Assembly: GCF_947499585.1 (NCBI RefSeq)
Contig: NZ_CANMOO010000005.1
Coordinates: 81,772 to 145,771 of the forward strand
Source of the DNA: an uncultured Allomuricauda sp.
GTDB taxonomy: Bacteria; Bacteroidota; Bacteroidia; Flavobacteriales; Flavobacteriaceae
Reading direction: 5' to 3'
Length of the DNA stretch: 64,000 bases
The notes beneath the pieces are model-generated. The model worked only from the letters and a program-made list of their open reading frames with translations. It was not told where the DNA came from and did not search any database. Of this stretch, positions 1 through 9,267 are shown in pieces. The stretch's first letter is position 1. Each line of letters begins with the position of its first letter. Both the position numbers and the translations under genes were made by a program.

Positions 1-786
1 CTGCTCGCTAGCTACCAGACCACAAAGCTCATCATAATTCTCTTTGTTAATAGCACCCATATTAGGCTCTTTCTTTAACCTGACGGATAAATTGTTATAA
101 AAAACCTCAGGGCTTCCCAGCATCAAAAACACGGTGACATTAGATAATATCAAGAGAAATAAAACACCAATTGCAGTGAGCGTATCCGAGACCATTGTAT
201 TACTTTGGAATATTGAGCTTGTCAAAAACAAAAACCAAATCGCAATGAATATTAAAAGAACCTGCTTTAACCATTTCAACATTTTGTCAAAACCTGGACT
301 TTTTGATTCTGCTTTATAAACGGTCCAAAAAGAAATGCCAGTGTATGCCACTACTTGGAAGAAATATAACATTTGAAAGGCATTCCTAAACCACAAGAAA
401 TTTTTAAACTCAGGACCATGGTTCCCGGTCACCAAAAATACGAATACCCCGATGTTCAACAGAACAAAAATGAAAAACGGTACAAAATGAAGACTGAATT
501 TTTTAATTGTAACCGCTGATTTTACAATATTCAAAGCAAACCAATACAAAAAGGGCGCATAGAAAAACAGAAAAGAATTTAATAAAATCCCTAAGGTATA
601 AGCAAACCTGTTTCCTGGAAAAAAAGAACCATCCAATAACAAATTGCTCATTAAAGTAATTCCCTTCCCTAAAAGAAAAAAAGAGAAAACCAAAATGGCA
701 TCATCCAACTTTTTTCTGTGGTACCATATTAATCCTGTAAAAAGTAAAAAGTTGAATAACGTTATTTTTTGCAGCAAATCAATCAT
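1..786 (-). CDS. N-terminal membrane part of an AraC-type regulator (runs off the window)
   Basis: Reading the minus strand from ATG at 786 gives 262 open codons without a stop, so the gene continues beyond base 1. The protein starts MIDLLQKITLFNF and has about six or seven hydrophobic segments up to residue ~225, then a soluble stretch. This layout is that of Bacteroidota proteins with a multi-pass sensor domain followed by an AraC-type DNA-binding domain; that domain would lie off the window, so the assignment is inference from the layout. The gene lies in the chromosome left of the island, 270 bp from the left attachment repeat. Confidence 0.6.
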   Translation of the reverse strand, partial: MIDLLQKITLFNFLLFTGLIWYHRKKLDDAILVFSFFLLGKGITLMSNLLLDGSFFPGNRFAYTLGILLNSFLFFYAPFLYWFALNIVKSAVTIKKFSLHFVPFFIFVLLNIGVFVFLVTGNHGPEFKNFLWFRNAFQMLYFFQVVAYTGISFWTVYKAESKSPGFDKMLKWLKQVLLIFIAIWFLFLTSSIFQSNTMVSDTLTAIGVLFLLILSNVTVFLMLGSPEVFYNNLSVRLKKEPNMGAINKENYDELCGLVASEQ

Positions 787-1056
787 TTAAAGATGTTTGA
801 AAGAATATGTGTAGTTTTTTTGGATTAATGAAACATATGATTCTCCCCGATTTTAGTTTGGTTTTATAATCATATTACGCCCCTTTTTTCAACCAAACCT
901 TTGAAATTCTGATGGGAGATTAAAAACCAAATATAACTGTAATAAATATTTCAGGTAAGATGTAACTGCCTAATTACTTAAGATTTTAACGACCTAAAAG
1001 TGATCATTTTTCAAATTCCTAAAGTGTAAACCGATTTGAATACCGCGAAAGTTGTA

Positions 1057-1163
1057 ATTATTTGATATCAAATGAAATCAGGAAAAATAAAAAAGTCTGT
1101 AAATCAACGATTTACAGACTTTTTGAATTATTATGGACTCTTAAAAGTGACCTGACTGGGGCT
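1057..1163. repeat. Left attachment repeat of the island (partial tRNA-Lys 3' end copy)
   Basis: This 107-bp segment is identical to 46041-46147. It holds a perfect hairpin followed by T residues (1090-1124, the tRNA-Lys terminator) and the last ~16 nt of the tRNA-Lys gene. Identity ends at 1163, where the real tRNA continues CGAACCC and this copy reads TGAATGC. With the integrase beside the other copy, this is the expected product of integration at a tRNA 3' end, and it marks the left island boundary. Confidence 0.9.
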
Positions 1164-1220
1164 TGAATGCAAACTCCAATCATTTGATTTTCAAAAAGTT
1201 AAAATCTATATTTTAAATAT

Positions 1221-1239
1221 GTGCACCGATTTGCGCACC
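1221..1239. promoter_or_regulatory. Arm-type site candidate, left end
   Basis: GTGCACCGATTTGCGCACC lies 58 bp inside the left repeat. Nearly the same sequence, GTGCGCACCGAATTGCGCACC, lies 13 bp inside the right repeat at 46008-46028. Paired GCGCACC motifs inside both ends suit integrase arm-type binding sites, as known for CTnDOT-like elements. The function is inferred from position only. Confidence 0.5.
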
Positions 1240-1376
1240 TGTCAAAAACGATATATCAAATGAACTTATTTAATGATAAATGTAACCAAAAATTTTCAGT
1301 TAAAATTATTATTAAGTCAATCTATATGTGGAGAGAAAGCTTGTGATGATTTAAGCTTAAATAAAGGTAGGATTAA

Positions 1377-1532
1377 TTACCTCACAACAATTAGCTGGTT
1401 GTTCCGAGAAACGTTCTTTTTATGGGACTTTGGTAAAACAAGTACAATTGCAATGACCACAAGAACCCAGATTACGACTGCGGCGCCTACTTTAATCTTT
1501 ATATTTTCTGAAACATAGTGTTTTTGTTTCAT
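1377..1532 (-). CDS. Small single-span membrane protein (51 aa)
   Basis: The minus strand encodes 51 residues beginning MKQKHYVSENIKIKVG, then one strongly hydrophobic segment (roughly residues 17-33) and a basic tail. A purine-rich ribosome-binding site (AAGAAGAG) precedes the ATG. I do not recognise a family. Size and composition fit the small membrane proteins of the envelope-stress module to its right. A plus-strand ORF over the same bases lacks any such features and is taken as the shadow. Confidence 0.5.
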   Translation of the reverse strand: MKQKHYVSENIKIKVGAAVVIWVLVVIAIVLVLPKSHKKNVSRNNQLIVVR

Positions 1533-1786
1533 TTTGCTCTTCTTTTATAAATTGGTCTTTTACTCTCCTTCCTTCGTCATTTTTTTGTTAAACTAATTTT
1601 TAATGTATCCTCAATTGCCCAGCGGCTATTAATAGACTTGACTCGCATTAAAAAAATAGGTGCTGTTTTGCTAGCCCGCATTTAAGCCAAACTTTCTATT
1701 ATTTGAGCTAACCTATACTATGGCTTATTCGCAACTTTGTCTCAATAAATAGCGAAAGCCGCTATATCATTCTAAAAGACAATACA

Positions 1787-2119
1787 ATGAATAATACAGG
1801 AAATACACTATTAGGAATAATCGTAGGTTCAGCCATTGGCGGAGCACTTGGAATATTATTCGCACCGGACAAGGGAGAAGTAACCCGCAAGAAAATCGCT
1901 GAGAAAGCTGTAGCGACAAGAGACAACCTTACTGAAGGGGCCATAGATTTAAAAGATAGGGTAGCAGAAACAATTACCTCAAAATCTGAAAGTTTGGAAG
2001 GTCGAATGGAAAGCCTAGTTTCAGATGTTAGTTACAAAACCGAAGACGTCATTAAAACCTTAGAACACAAACTTGCCGAGTTAAAGGAAAAAAACAAAAA
2101 ACTGCAGAAAACATCGTAA
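1787..2119 (+). CDS. YtxH domain protein
   Basis: The 110-aa protein has an N-terminal glycine-rich hydrophobic segment (GIIVGSAIGGALGILFAP, residues ~9-26) followed by a long charged helical region. That is the YtxH (GvpP-like) architecture seen in general-stress loci. Its stop overlaps the ATG of the next gene by one base, and a third gene follows at once, so these three are one transcript. The precise role of YtxH proteins is not established; a membrane-anchored stress role is inferred from family and neighbours. Confidence 0.8.
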   Translation: MNNTGNTLLGIIVGSAIGGALGILFAPDKGEVTRKKIAEKAVATRDNLTEGAIDLKDRVAETITSKSESLEGRMESLVSDVSYKTEDVIKTLEHKLAELKEKNKKLQKTS

Positions 2120-2466
2120 TGGGCATTTTTGAATCTTTAAACCAAACTTCCGATAAAGCCCTTGACGTTGGCGAACAATACTTTAAAAAGACGCAAGAGT
2201 ATTACAAGCTCAAGGTCTTTCAACAGCTCGTCACTACCACAGGAATGTTCTGTAAGATAGTACTTATAGGAAGTTTTCTATTCTTAGGTTTGATTCTTAC
2301 GGCGGTTGCCGGAACATTGGCACTGGGCGAGTTCATCGGAAACATAGTTTTTGCATGCTTGATCAGTGCCTCTCTTTTACTTTTGGCAGGTGCAATACTC
2401 TACACATTTAGGACAAAAATAGATTCGGTTATCGTTCAAAAAATGGCAAAGCAATTTTTCGACTAG
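2119..2466 (+). CDS. Holin-like (phage holin superfamily III type) membrane protein
   Basis: The 115-aa protein has a soluble N-terminus and two long hydrophobic segments at about residues 50-72 and 77-97 separated by a short turn. This resembles the phage holin family III / DUF1469 group, which in Bacteroidota commonly follows a YtxH gene. Despite the family name nothing here suggests a phage: there are no lysis or structural genes nearby. It is translationally coupled to the gene before it. Confidence 0.65.
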   Translation: MGIFESLNQTSDKALDVGEQYFKKTQEYYKLKVFQQLVTTTGMFCKIVLIGSFLFLGLILTAVAGTLALGEFIGNIVFACLISASLLLLAGAILYTFRTKIDSVIVQKMAKQFFD

Positions 2467-2667
2467 ATGAAAGCATACAAAAACCTTGATGAAATCAATT
2501 TGGACCTTAAGCGATTGAGTCTAGAACGCCAAATCGCCTTGGAGGAAATGAAAGGATTGAAAACGGAGGTCAGACATGATTTGCGTCCTTATAATTGGAT
2601 ACATACCGCTTTGTCCATGGCAAAAGAATATGGGGTAATCTATTTGGTACGGAAAGTATTCCGGTAG
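2467..2667 (+). CDS. Conserved small protein, third gene of the YtxH operon
   Basis: This 66-aa protein starts directly after the preceding stop codon. It is charged and helical in its first half, with a short hydrophobic patch near the C-terminus (residues ~54-62). I recognise the YtxH / holin-like / short-protein trio as common in Flavobacteriia but know no function. Coupling to its neighbours supports it as a real gene. Confidence 0.6.
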   Translation: MKAYKNLDEINLDLKRLSLERQIALEEMKGLKTEVRHDLRPYNWIHTALSMAKEYGVIYLVRKVFR

Positions 2668-2724
2668 TATAATACATTTGGTTGGTCGTTGAAAAAGGAT
2701 ATCCCTTTAAAAGACCATCCTCTT

Positions 2725-3759
2725 TTATTCCTCTACCGTAACCAATGCCTTTTCCTGAAACTCACTAGGACTAATACCATATTTCTTTTTAAAAATCTTA
2801 GAAAAATAGCTTCTGCTGCTGAAGCCAATGGTATAAACGATCTGTGATATGTTCAAATCAGTGGTTCGTATCAGATCACGGGCAACTTCCAATCTCGAAT
2901 GCCTGATATATTCGGTCACTGTTCTTGTGTACATTAATTTAAACCCTTCTTGCAGCTTTGCCTGTGAAAGTCCTGACTCCAATTCAAGCTGCTCTAATGA
3001 GTAATCTTGAGCGACATCATTGGTTATTTTTTTTGCCAAACCACGGATTATTTTCAATTCAGAGCTCAGCAGCGTGGTTTCGGGGGCTTTGTGCTTTAAC
3101 GATTTGTCATGCTGCAGAATATGTAGTGACAAAATTTCATAGACCAAACCTTCCATCATCATCAGACGAATCATCCCTTTGGTTTTTATCTTTCTTAGCC
3201 CTCCAATTTTACTGGCCAATTTTAAATTGTACGCACCGAAATACGCAAACTCTCTATCATGATCTGTATCCAAGAATACTTCATACAGTTTTTCGTTCAG
3301 TGCATCCAAATAATTCAGGCGCTTTTTCAAGAACTGTTTTCTGGTAATCTGAATGACGTTGATCTCCAATTTCTTATTTGCAGGAAAGTAACCATAATTA
3401 AACCCGCCGTCATGACTGGTAATAATGACCGATTGAAACTGCTCTAAGGTTTTGATGTCTTCTTCTGATTGATAGCCAAAACGATGACCACAATGCCCTT
3501 CTAAACAATACGTAAAATGTATGGGATTGAATTCCGATGCGTCCATAACCAAACAGATATCATCGAAAAAAGTGATATCATATTCCAGCAAGCTTACACC
3601 CCAGTCAAACGTAATAAAACGAATCGTACCTTTCGCCAAATCATTGTCCATGGTCAAGGTATGTTCGCCCCACCGCTCTTCTAAAGTTCCCTTTAGGGCA
3701 ACACGAAGTTGTTTTACGGTTCCTTCCGTGTTATTGGCATCGATTACTATTTCAGTCAT
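2725..3759 (-). CDS. AraC family transcriptional regulator
   Basis: The 344-aa protein ends in a classical two-helix-turn-helix AraC domain (residues ~245-340), including the typical second HTH signature around IVYTIGFSSRSYFSKIFKKK and the closing YGISPSEFQ. The N-terminal ~230 residues are an unrecognised ligand or signal domain. It is convergent with the YtxH operon and divergent from nothing obvious; the 3760-3972 gap separates it from the secreted protein downstream. Its targets cannot be read from the sequence, though the adjacent stress genes are candidates. Confidence 0.85.
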   Translation of the reverse strand: MTEIVIDANNTEGTVKQLRVALKGTLEERWGEHTLTMDNDLAKGTIRFITFDWGVSLLEYDITFFDDICLVMDASEFNPIHFTYCLEGHCGHRFGYQSEEDIKTLEQFQSVIITSHDGGFNYGYFPANKKLEINVIQITRKQFLKKRLNYLDALNEKLYEVFLDTDHDREFAYFGAYNLKLASKIGGLRKIKTKGMIRLMMMEGLVYEILSLHILQHDKSLKHKAPETTLLSSELKIIRGLAKKITNDVAQDYSLEQLELESGLSQAKLQEGFKLMYTRTVTEYIRHSRLEVARDLIRTTDLNISQIVYTIGFSSRSYFSKIFKKKYGISPSEFQEKALVTVEE

Positions 3760-3972
3760 ATTGCATTGATACTAATAAATTCTTTTCCAATTGAAATAAA
3801 GCCCTATTGACCGCATCAATCAAGTAAAACGAATTTACAATTTTAATGAGGTGAATCCCTGAATTTTTCCGTAAACCTGTATAGAAAAAGAATGATACCT
3901 TAACTTTTATACTAAATACAAGAAAAACCCCTATTTCTAGGGGCTTACATCAACCAACTATTTAAATGCGCT

Positions 3973-4446
3973 CTATTTGACCATATCAAACTCATCTACA
4001 ATAAAAAAGTCTTTATCCGCCGTTTTGGCAAAATATACTCCTTTACCCATAATGTACTCCATACTTTTATCATCAACCTTGACCGCAAAACCACGATCGG
4101 TAGCGACCAATTCAAACGTATCGGTTACCTGTTTGTCATATTTTAAAGAAATCTGTGTGTTTTCGGAAGGGTTGACGAGACTGGTAATAGTAATAAGCTT
4201 TGCAACTTTCGCTGGGCTACTTACCCTGTCTTGATCGGTTTTCCCAATATCTTCAGCATCGAATTTTGCACTGTACGCTCGGCTCTCCTGAACCTTTACC
4301 GTATAGGGCATTTTCGCTCCATCTTTCATATAATTGAAGGTGCTTGTTGTCGTCGTGCTCAACGTACCCGCGGGCTCACCTTGTGCCTGTATTTGTGTGA
4401 ATACAGCTAATAGAATCATACTAGTAATCAGTTTTAAATTTTTCAT
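3973..4446 (-). CDS. Secreted protein of unknown function
   Basis: The 157-aa protein has a clear signal peptide (hydrophobic residues ~5-19, cleavage after QAQG likely). The mature part is rich in beta-strand-like, Thr- and Lys-containing stretches. I recognise no domain. It lies upstream of the MscS-dps pair on the same strand, so it may be expressed with the stress genes. Periplasmic or secreted location is inferred from the leader. Confidence 0.6.
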   Translation of the reverse strand: MKNLKLITSMILLAVFTQIQAQGEPAGTLSTTTTSTFNYMKDGAKMPYTVKVQESRAYSAKFDAEDIGKTDQDRVSSPAKVAKLITITSLVNPSENTQISLKYDKQVTDTFELVATDRGFAVKVDDKSMEYIMGKGVYFAKTADKDFFIVDEFDMVK

Positions 4447-4510
4447 GTTTTTATTCTTTTAAGATTATTACTTGATTTTGTCTTTTATAGGATATTACCC
4501 CACCTAGAGA

Positions 4511-5410
4511 TTAGTTTTGAAATGTAGGTTCTTCGGCGTTGATATTCTTAAGGTTCAGGCTATTATTGAATTGCAACGTACGAATAGGGAACGGAATGCT
4601 GATGTCATGAGCATTGAACTTCTTCTTGATGGCCATGATGGCGACACTTTTGGCCTCTAACCGGTTCTTGGCATCGGTTGCGTTGACCCAAAATCGGGTT
4701 ACAAAGTTGATGGAACTATCGCCAAACTCTTTGAAATATACTTCAATTTCACTGCCATCATGTTGTTGATATACACTTGAGATCGCCTCTTTTACCAAAG
4801 TTTCAACTTGATCTAAATCAGATTCATAGCTCACCCCACAATCTACAGCGATTCGCATTTTTTCAGTTACAGAGAAGTTTTTCAAGGGATTTTCAATAAT
4901 TGTCTTATTTGGAATAATCACCAAATTATTGTCGAATTCTTTGAGCACCAAGCTATTCAGACTAATGTCGACCACTTCACCTGAATACCCGGTCGTCTCT
5001 ATCCAATGCCCTATCTGTATTTTTTTTCGGAAGGATAGTATGATGCCCGCCAGCATGTTTGATAGCGTACCCTGAAGGGCGAGACCAATTACCAAACCGG
5101 ATATTCCGGCACCGGCCAACAAGGTATTCAAGGTTTTGTCCAAGTCCAGGGCACCTAAGGCCAAAACCAGCCCGATGGACACCACAATGATTGCGGAAAC
5201 CCGACCAATCAATTTAGAGATACTGTCTTGGGGAATTTTTTTAGATGCCAATCGTACCGTCCATTTATTTACAAATCGTGCTGTGTAAAATGCGATTACC
5301 ATCACGATAAGTGCTACCAAAAGGTTAGGTAGATTTTCAATGAAGGAGGTGGCCCATCCTATTAATTTATCATAAATGTCTGTAAAGGAGGCTTGTATTT
5401 TATCGTTCAT
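4511..5410 (-). CDS. Small-conductance mechanosensitive channel (MscS family)
   Basis: From the ATG at 5410 the protein has ~299 aa; an upstream in-frame start at 5434 adds eight residues but lacks a better ribosome-binding site. Three N-terminal membrane segments lead into the pore helix (GAGISGLVIGLALQGTLSNM) and the soluble MscS beta and vestibule domains. MscS channels release solutes on hypo-osmotic shock. Gene order is dps then this gene on the minus strand, within the island's envelope-stress block. Confidence 0.88.
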   Translation of the reverse strand: MNDKIQASFTDIYDKLIGWATSFIENLPNLLVALIVMVIAFYTARFVNKWTVRLASKKIPQDSISKLIGRVSAIIVVSIGLVLALGALDLDKTLNTLLAGAGISGLVIGLALQGTLSNMLAGIILSFRKKIQIGHWIETTGYSGEVVDISLNSLVLKEFDNNLVIIPNKTIIENPLKNFSVTEKMRIAVDCGVSYESDLDQVETLVKEAISSVYQQHDGSEIEVYFKEFGDSSINFVTRFWVNATDAKNRLEAKSVAIMAIKKKFNAHDISIPFPIRTLQFNNSLNLKNINAEEPTFQN

Positions 5411-5466
5411 TTTATAAGGTTTTATACTTAACAATTAGTTCTTGTTTCAGGACATTGAGAACGATA

Positions 5467-5976
5467 TTAAGAAGCCTTGTTCATATTGGTGGTCTTTAGT
5501 TGGTCTTCGGTGTTCTTGTTCCAAGCATCCAACATCCAACTTGCTTTTTCCAGCTTGCCGATGTAGGCCCCTATCATATCTAGCGTGCCTTCATCTCCCG
5601 CCATTTCGGCCTTGGTAATTACTCTCTTCATCTGTAATAGAATAATTTGATGGTCACTTATGATTTTGTCAACCATCTCAGTATCGGTAATCATGGCAGA
5701 TGTTTCTTGTATTTCGGCCATTTTTAGATACTCACCAAATCTGCTTACCGGATGATAGCGCAACGTTAGAATACGCTCTGCGGTTTCATCAATTTTGAGC
5801 TTAGCGTCGTTGTACAATTCCTCAAATTTATTATGCAGGTCGAAAAAGTTATTTCCAAGAATATTCCAGTGAAAGCTTCTTAATTTTTGATAGTACACAT
5901 TGTATTCTGCCAATAATTGATTCAATTCAGCTACGACTGGCACTAATTTTTTGTCGTTTATATTTAAGTAATTCAT
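5467..5976 (-). CDS. dps: Dps-family DNA-binding ferritin-like protein
   Basis: The 169-aa length is typical. The intersubunit ferroxidase motif is clear: FHWNILGNNFFDLHNKFEEL contains the conserved His and Asp/Glu ligands, followed by DETAERI. Dps proteins store iron oxidised by peroxide and protect DNA in starved or stressed cells. It is transcribed with the downstream MscS gene. The 461-bp gap before the divergent 6438 gene should hold promoters for both directions. Confidence 0.92.
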   Translation of the reverse strand: MNYLNINDKKLVPVVAELNQLLAEYNVYYQKLRSFHWNILGNNFFDLHNKFEELYNDAKLKIDETAERILTLRYHPVSRFGEYLKMAEIQETSAMITDTEMVDKIISDHQIILLQMKRVITKAEMAGDEGTLDMIGAYIGKLEKASWMLDAWNKNTEDQLKTTNMNKAS

Positions 5977-6437
5977 GATATTGTTTTTGTTTCATTCGAG
6001 ACGTGACCTTCACGCTCTTTCCATTTGATTACAAAATTAAAGGGAAGGTCGAGATCAGCTTTGCTCATATGCGGTAGATGTTGACACATTTGCCCGGATT
6101 ACAGAGAATATTGTTACCTGCATAAATAGGCCGATAATGCCATCCGCTTTGCATCCTATTGAAAAAGATGGAATTTTTGAAATGAGTCAAGACTTTGGGC
6201 AAACGAACAAAACCTTGCTCCAATGTCCCTTTACCTTTGTACCAACAAGTAATAGAAATGCTTTCCCCTAAGTTCTTTTCCTTGATTGTGGAGTTAAAAT
6301 TGAAAAAGAAAAGACATGATATCCTTTGGAATTCAATTTCTCAAAATGAATTTATCCAAAAATAAAGAAAGCAATAAGATGTAAAACAATGCGCATCTCA
6401 AAAGCAAGAGCATTGTTCACTTAAATATTTTATAGAT
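5977..6437. other. Intergenic region between divergent stress genes
   Basis: This 461-bp gap has no convincing ORF, RNA gene or repeat. It must contain the promoters of dps (minus) and the four-helix protein (plus). I could not assign -33/-7 boxes with confidence. Confidence 0.4.
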
Positions 6438-6887
6438 ATGAGTACTTATTCAGAAATCATTGGAAACAAATTAAACGACCTTTTAGAAAAAACCTATGAT
6501 GCGGAGAAAGGGTTTAAAAAGGCCGCCGAACATACGGAGAATTCGTATTTAAAAGGATTTTTTGATAGAAAGGCACAACAACGCCACAACTTTGGCCATG
6601 AATTGAAAACGGAGATCAAATCATTCGGTCAAGAGGTGGATAAGGGCGATAGCATCACTTCAAAAGCCCACCGCGCCTGGATGGACGTAAAAGCCATGTT
6701 CGCTACAAACAGTGAAGAAGCAATGTTGGAAGAAGCCATTCGCGGAGAAAAAGCGGCCGTTGAAGAATACAAAGATGTTTTAAAGGAAACGACCTTACCA
6801 CCTAGCACCGAGCTGTTATTGAACAAACAAAGGAACGCAATCGAAGTAGGGTTCAACAATATCAAAACTTTGGAAGATATTAGTTAA
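6438..6887 (+). CDS. PA2169 / DUF2383-like four-helix-bundle protein
   Basis: The 149-aa protein is almost wholly helical and carries the paired Glu/His pattern of DUF2383 proteins (an EDGYEKAA-like stretch, here DAEKGFKKAAEHTEN, then RKAQQRHNFGHEL and EEAIRGEKAAVEEY). The family folds like ferritins and appears in stress loci; biochemical function is not settled. A strong terminator follows at 6907-6936, so it is probably monocistronic. Confidence 0.8.
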   Translation: MSTYSEIIGNKLNDLLEKTYDAEKGFKKAAEHTENSYLKGFFDRKAQQRHNFGHELKTEIKSFGQEVDKGDSITSKAHRAWMDVKAMFATNSEEAMLEEAIRGEKAAVEEYKDVLKETTLPPSTELLLNKQRNAIEVGFNNIKTLEDIS

Positions 6888-6906
6888 GAACAATAAAATC
6901 TGTTTT

Positions 6907-6936
6907 AAAAGGGAAGTACTTTACTTCCCTTTTTTT
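6907..6936 (+). terminator. Rho-independent terminator after the four-helix gene
   Basis: A 10-bp stem (AAGGGAAGTA and its complement) with a short loop is followed by seven T residues, 20 bp after the stop codon. Confidence 0.85.
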
Positions 6937-7179
6937 ATGCACTTATAGGATAAGGTCCGAAAACTTGCATTTCAAATCGGAAATCATAACGAATAAATTT
7001 TCGCTCTATCCTGGATACAAATCCAGTGGACACATTTTCATATTAGTTGTCACGTGTTTGAAAAGAGCAAAGCTTTATCGCGATAGCATCAAGCCACGGA
7101 GTGACATTTTCGGAAATTTGTAATGAAAGCGAGTAAGACAGCTGGCTTCTTATAAATTATTAACCTTAAACAATATACA

Positions 7180-7341
7180 ATGTTACGTTGGACAGTCACT
7201 TTTATCATATTGGCAATCATAGCCGGAATATTCGGTTTTGGCGGAATCGCGGCCGGTGCGGCAAGTATAGCCAAAATTTTATTCTTCGTTTTTATAATTC
7301 TTTTTGTCATTTCATTGATAACAGGAAGAAAGAAAATTTAA
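7180..7341 (+). CDS. DUF1328 (YtjA-like) small membrane protein
   Basis: The 53-aa product [19 protein letters not shown]... has two hydrophobic helices and the LRWT start and [12 protein letters not shown] turn that define DUF1328. These tiny inner-membrane proteins are common near general-stress genes; the role is unknown. The lipoprotein at 7397 lies 55 bp downstream on the same strand and is probably cotranscribed. Confidence 0.85.
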   Translation: MLRWTVTFIILAIIAGIFGFGGIAAGAASIAKILFFVFIILFVISLITGRKKI

Positions 7342-7396
7342 TATTAATAAAAACATTTCCCTTAAAAATTAACAGAAATCTTAAAAAATCAAAACA

Positions 7397-7576
7397 ATGA
7401 AAAAATCGGTATACACGTTATTATTCGCTTTTATGACGATCATCGCAGCCTCCAGTTGCAGAGAGCAAACAACAAAGGAAAAAGTAGAGGATGGAGTTGA
7501 AGAAGTTGGTGAAGGAATCGAAGAAGGTGTTGAAGAGATCGAAGATGAAATCGATGACGCTACGGACGATAATTAG
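7397..7576 (+). CDS. Small acidic lipoprotein
   Basis: The 59-aa protein has an N-terminal hydrophobic leader ending in the lipobox ASSC (Cys21). A very acidic tail follows with repeats of the EEVGEGIEEGVEEIE type. After lipidation only ~39 residues remain. No family function is known to me. It is followed by a good terminator, closing the DUF1328-lipoprotein transcript. Confidence 0.7.
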   Translation: MKKSVYTLLFAFMTIIAASSCREQTTKEKVEDGVEEVGEGIEEGVEEIEDEIDDATDDN

Positions 7577-7600
7577 TAAAGTTTAAAACAACTTATGAAC

Positions 7601-7636
7601 AAGCGGATGGCTTTAAGGGTCTATCCGCTTTTTTTT
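7601..7636 (+). terminator. Rho-independent terminator
   Basis: The stem AAGCGGAT pairs with ATCCGCTT around a loop and is followed by a run of T, 25 bp after the lipoprotein stop. Confidence 0.85.
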
Positions 7637-7812
7637 GAAATTGTTTTGAAATAGAATGGAAAAGAAAATTTTGAAATAAAAATTACTGGGAGAACAAAAA
7701 TCCGAGGTATTGGGTTACTCCTTACATCAGTATTTCTACATATATGACGTTCGTATTTTAAGTTAAGATAAGTTCGCATGTAATTGCTACTTTAGTTTAT
7801 CTTGTTGTTAAT

Positions 7813-9234
7813 ATGAAGACTATCCTATTCGGTTTTTATCTAGCGATTACCCTATGGTGCCTTTTTAGCATAGTAATGCATGGTACAAGACCCTCAAAGT
7901 CTTTGGGATGGGTTTTTGTAGTAGCCGTTTTTCCCTTTGCCGGGGCCTTGATATACTATCTCTTTGGCATGAACCGCAGAAAGTTCAAGTTCTACAATCT
8001 GAAAAAACGCAAAGAACGTCTACTGTATGACGAATCACGTTTACAAAAAGATAAAGACGGTGCTATTAGTGCATTTACTTCCAACAAAGCAAAGAAACTC
8101 TCTACGCTGATTCAAAACAACTCCGGTATACAAGCTAAAAGCGGAAATAAGGTACAGGTTTTACATACAGGGAAGGAAACCTTTGATGTCATTTTCACAG
8201 CTATAAAAGCCGCAAAAAAGTTCATTCATATTCAATATTATATTTTCGAGAAAGGGGAATTACAGGATAAATTCTACACACTTTTTAAGGAAAAAATCGC
8301 TGAAGGTGTCGAAATCCGAATGATCTATGATTCTTTCGGAAGCTCTTCTTTTCGGGGGAAACTAAAAAAACGTTTTCGGGATATAGGCGTGAAAGCATAT
8401 CCTATGATGCCTCTGCGGCTTAATAGTTTTATGTATACCTTGAATTACAGAAACCATCGAAAAATCATCGTCATCGATGGCAATGTTGGCTTTACGGGTG
8501 GGGTAAATGTATCTGATAAATATATTAAACCGGTTTCTGATCTAGGTATTTGGGAAGACTTGCACCTAAACTTAAAAGGTCCTGCAGTAAATAGTCTACA
8601 CCTCATTTTTTGCAAAGACTATTATTTTGCAAGCAAAGAAGAACTTTTGTCTACCCCGAAATACTGGACCGAATCAAATGAAAAGGGTGAGCATACCGTG
8701 CAAATAGTTGCCAGTGGGCCAGATTCTGACCAACCCGCAATTATGCAGCAGTATATTGCCATGATCCATCAGGCCGAAAAGAAGGTATGTATAGCGAATC
8801 CCTACTTTGTGCCAGGTATTGCGGTATTACAGGCCCTGAAAATTGCTGCCCAAAGTGGTATCGAAATCAATTTGGTGGTGCCAAAAAAATCAGATTCGTT
8901 GCTGGCAAAGTACAGTATGTTCAGCAACTTTGAAGAATTCTTAAAACTTGGCATCAATATTTATTTGCGTAAAGATTTCTCACATAGTAAAGTCATCATA
9001 ATCGATGATAAAATTGCATCAGTGGGATCGGGCAATTTTGATCATCGGAGTTTTGAGCATAATTTTGAAACGAACGCTTTGATATATGATAAGAAGATTG
9101 CCAAAGAAATTGCTATCGAGTTTGACAAGGAAATATCTGATGCATCAAAACTGTCTTATGAGGAATTCAAAAGGCGGCCATTTGGACAGAAGCTCATAGA
9201 GGGAATTGCTAAGTTTTTTAGTCCCTTGTTATAA
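7813..9234 (+). CDS. cls: Cardiolipin synthase (phospholipase D family)
   Basis: The 473-aa length matches the family. Two N-terminal membrane helices are followed by two phospholipase D motifs: NHRKIIVIDGNVGFTGG (HxKxxxxD, residues ~217-233) and SHSKVIIIDDKIASVGSGNF near residue 394. The enzyme condenses two phosphatidylglycerols into cardiolipin at the membrane. It faces the convergent corA-mscS operon with 33 bp between stops. It fits the envelope-stress cargo of the island and would be an extra copy if the chromosome has its own. Confidence 0.93.
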   Translation: MKTILFGFYLAITLWCLFSIVMHGTRPSKSLGWVFVVAVFPFAGALIYYLFGMNRRKFKFYNLKKRKERLLYDESRLQKDKDGAISAFTSNKAKKLSTLIQNNSGIQAKSGNKVQVLHTGKETFDVIFTAIKAAKKFIHIQYYIFEKGELQDKFYTLFKEKIAEGVEIRMIYDSFGSSSFRGKLKKRFRDIGVKAYPMMPLRLNSFMYTLNYRNHRKIIVIDGNVGFTGGVNVSDKYIKPVSDLGIWEDLHLNLKGPAVNSLHLIFCKDYYFASKEELLSTPKYWTESNEKGEHTVQIVASGPDSDQPAIMQQYIAMIHQAEKKVCIANPYFVPGIAVLQALKIAAQSGIEINLVVPKKSDSLLAKYSMFSNFEEFLKLGINIYLRKDFSHSKVIIIDDKIASVGSGNFDHRSFEHNFETNALIYDKKIAKEIAIEFDKEISDASKLSYEEFKRRPFGQKLIEGIAKFFSPLL

Positions 9235-9267
9235 TGATGTTGGTATATTACCTTTCATCGAAGTTGA

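Noticed and set aside
1146..1163. A second tRNA-Lys gene at the left end
   Set aside because: Only the last ~16 nt of the tRNA are present; the sequence diverges at 1164, so it is the truncated copy made by island integration.
2119..2466. Holin-like gene as evidence of a prophage
   Set aside because: No phage structural, lysis or packaging genes occur; the YtxH and short-protein partners show a stress operon.
2958..3347. Plus-strand ORF over the AraC gene as a separate gene
   Set aside because: It is the shadow of the well-supported minus-strand AraC coding region and has no domain or upstream signal.
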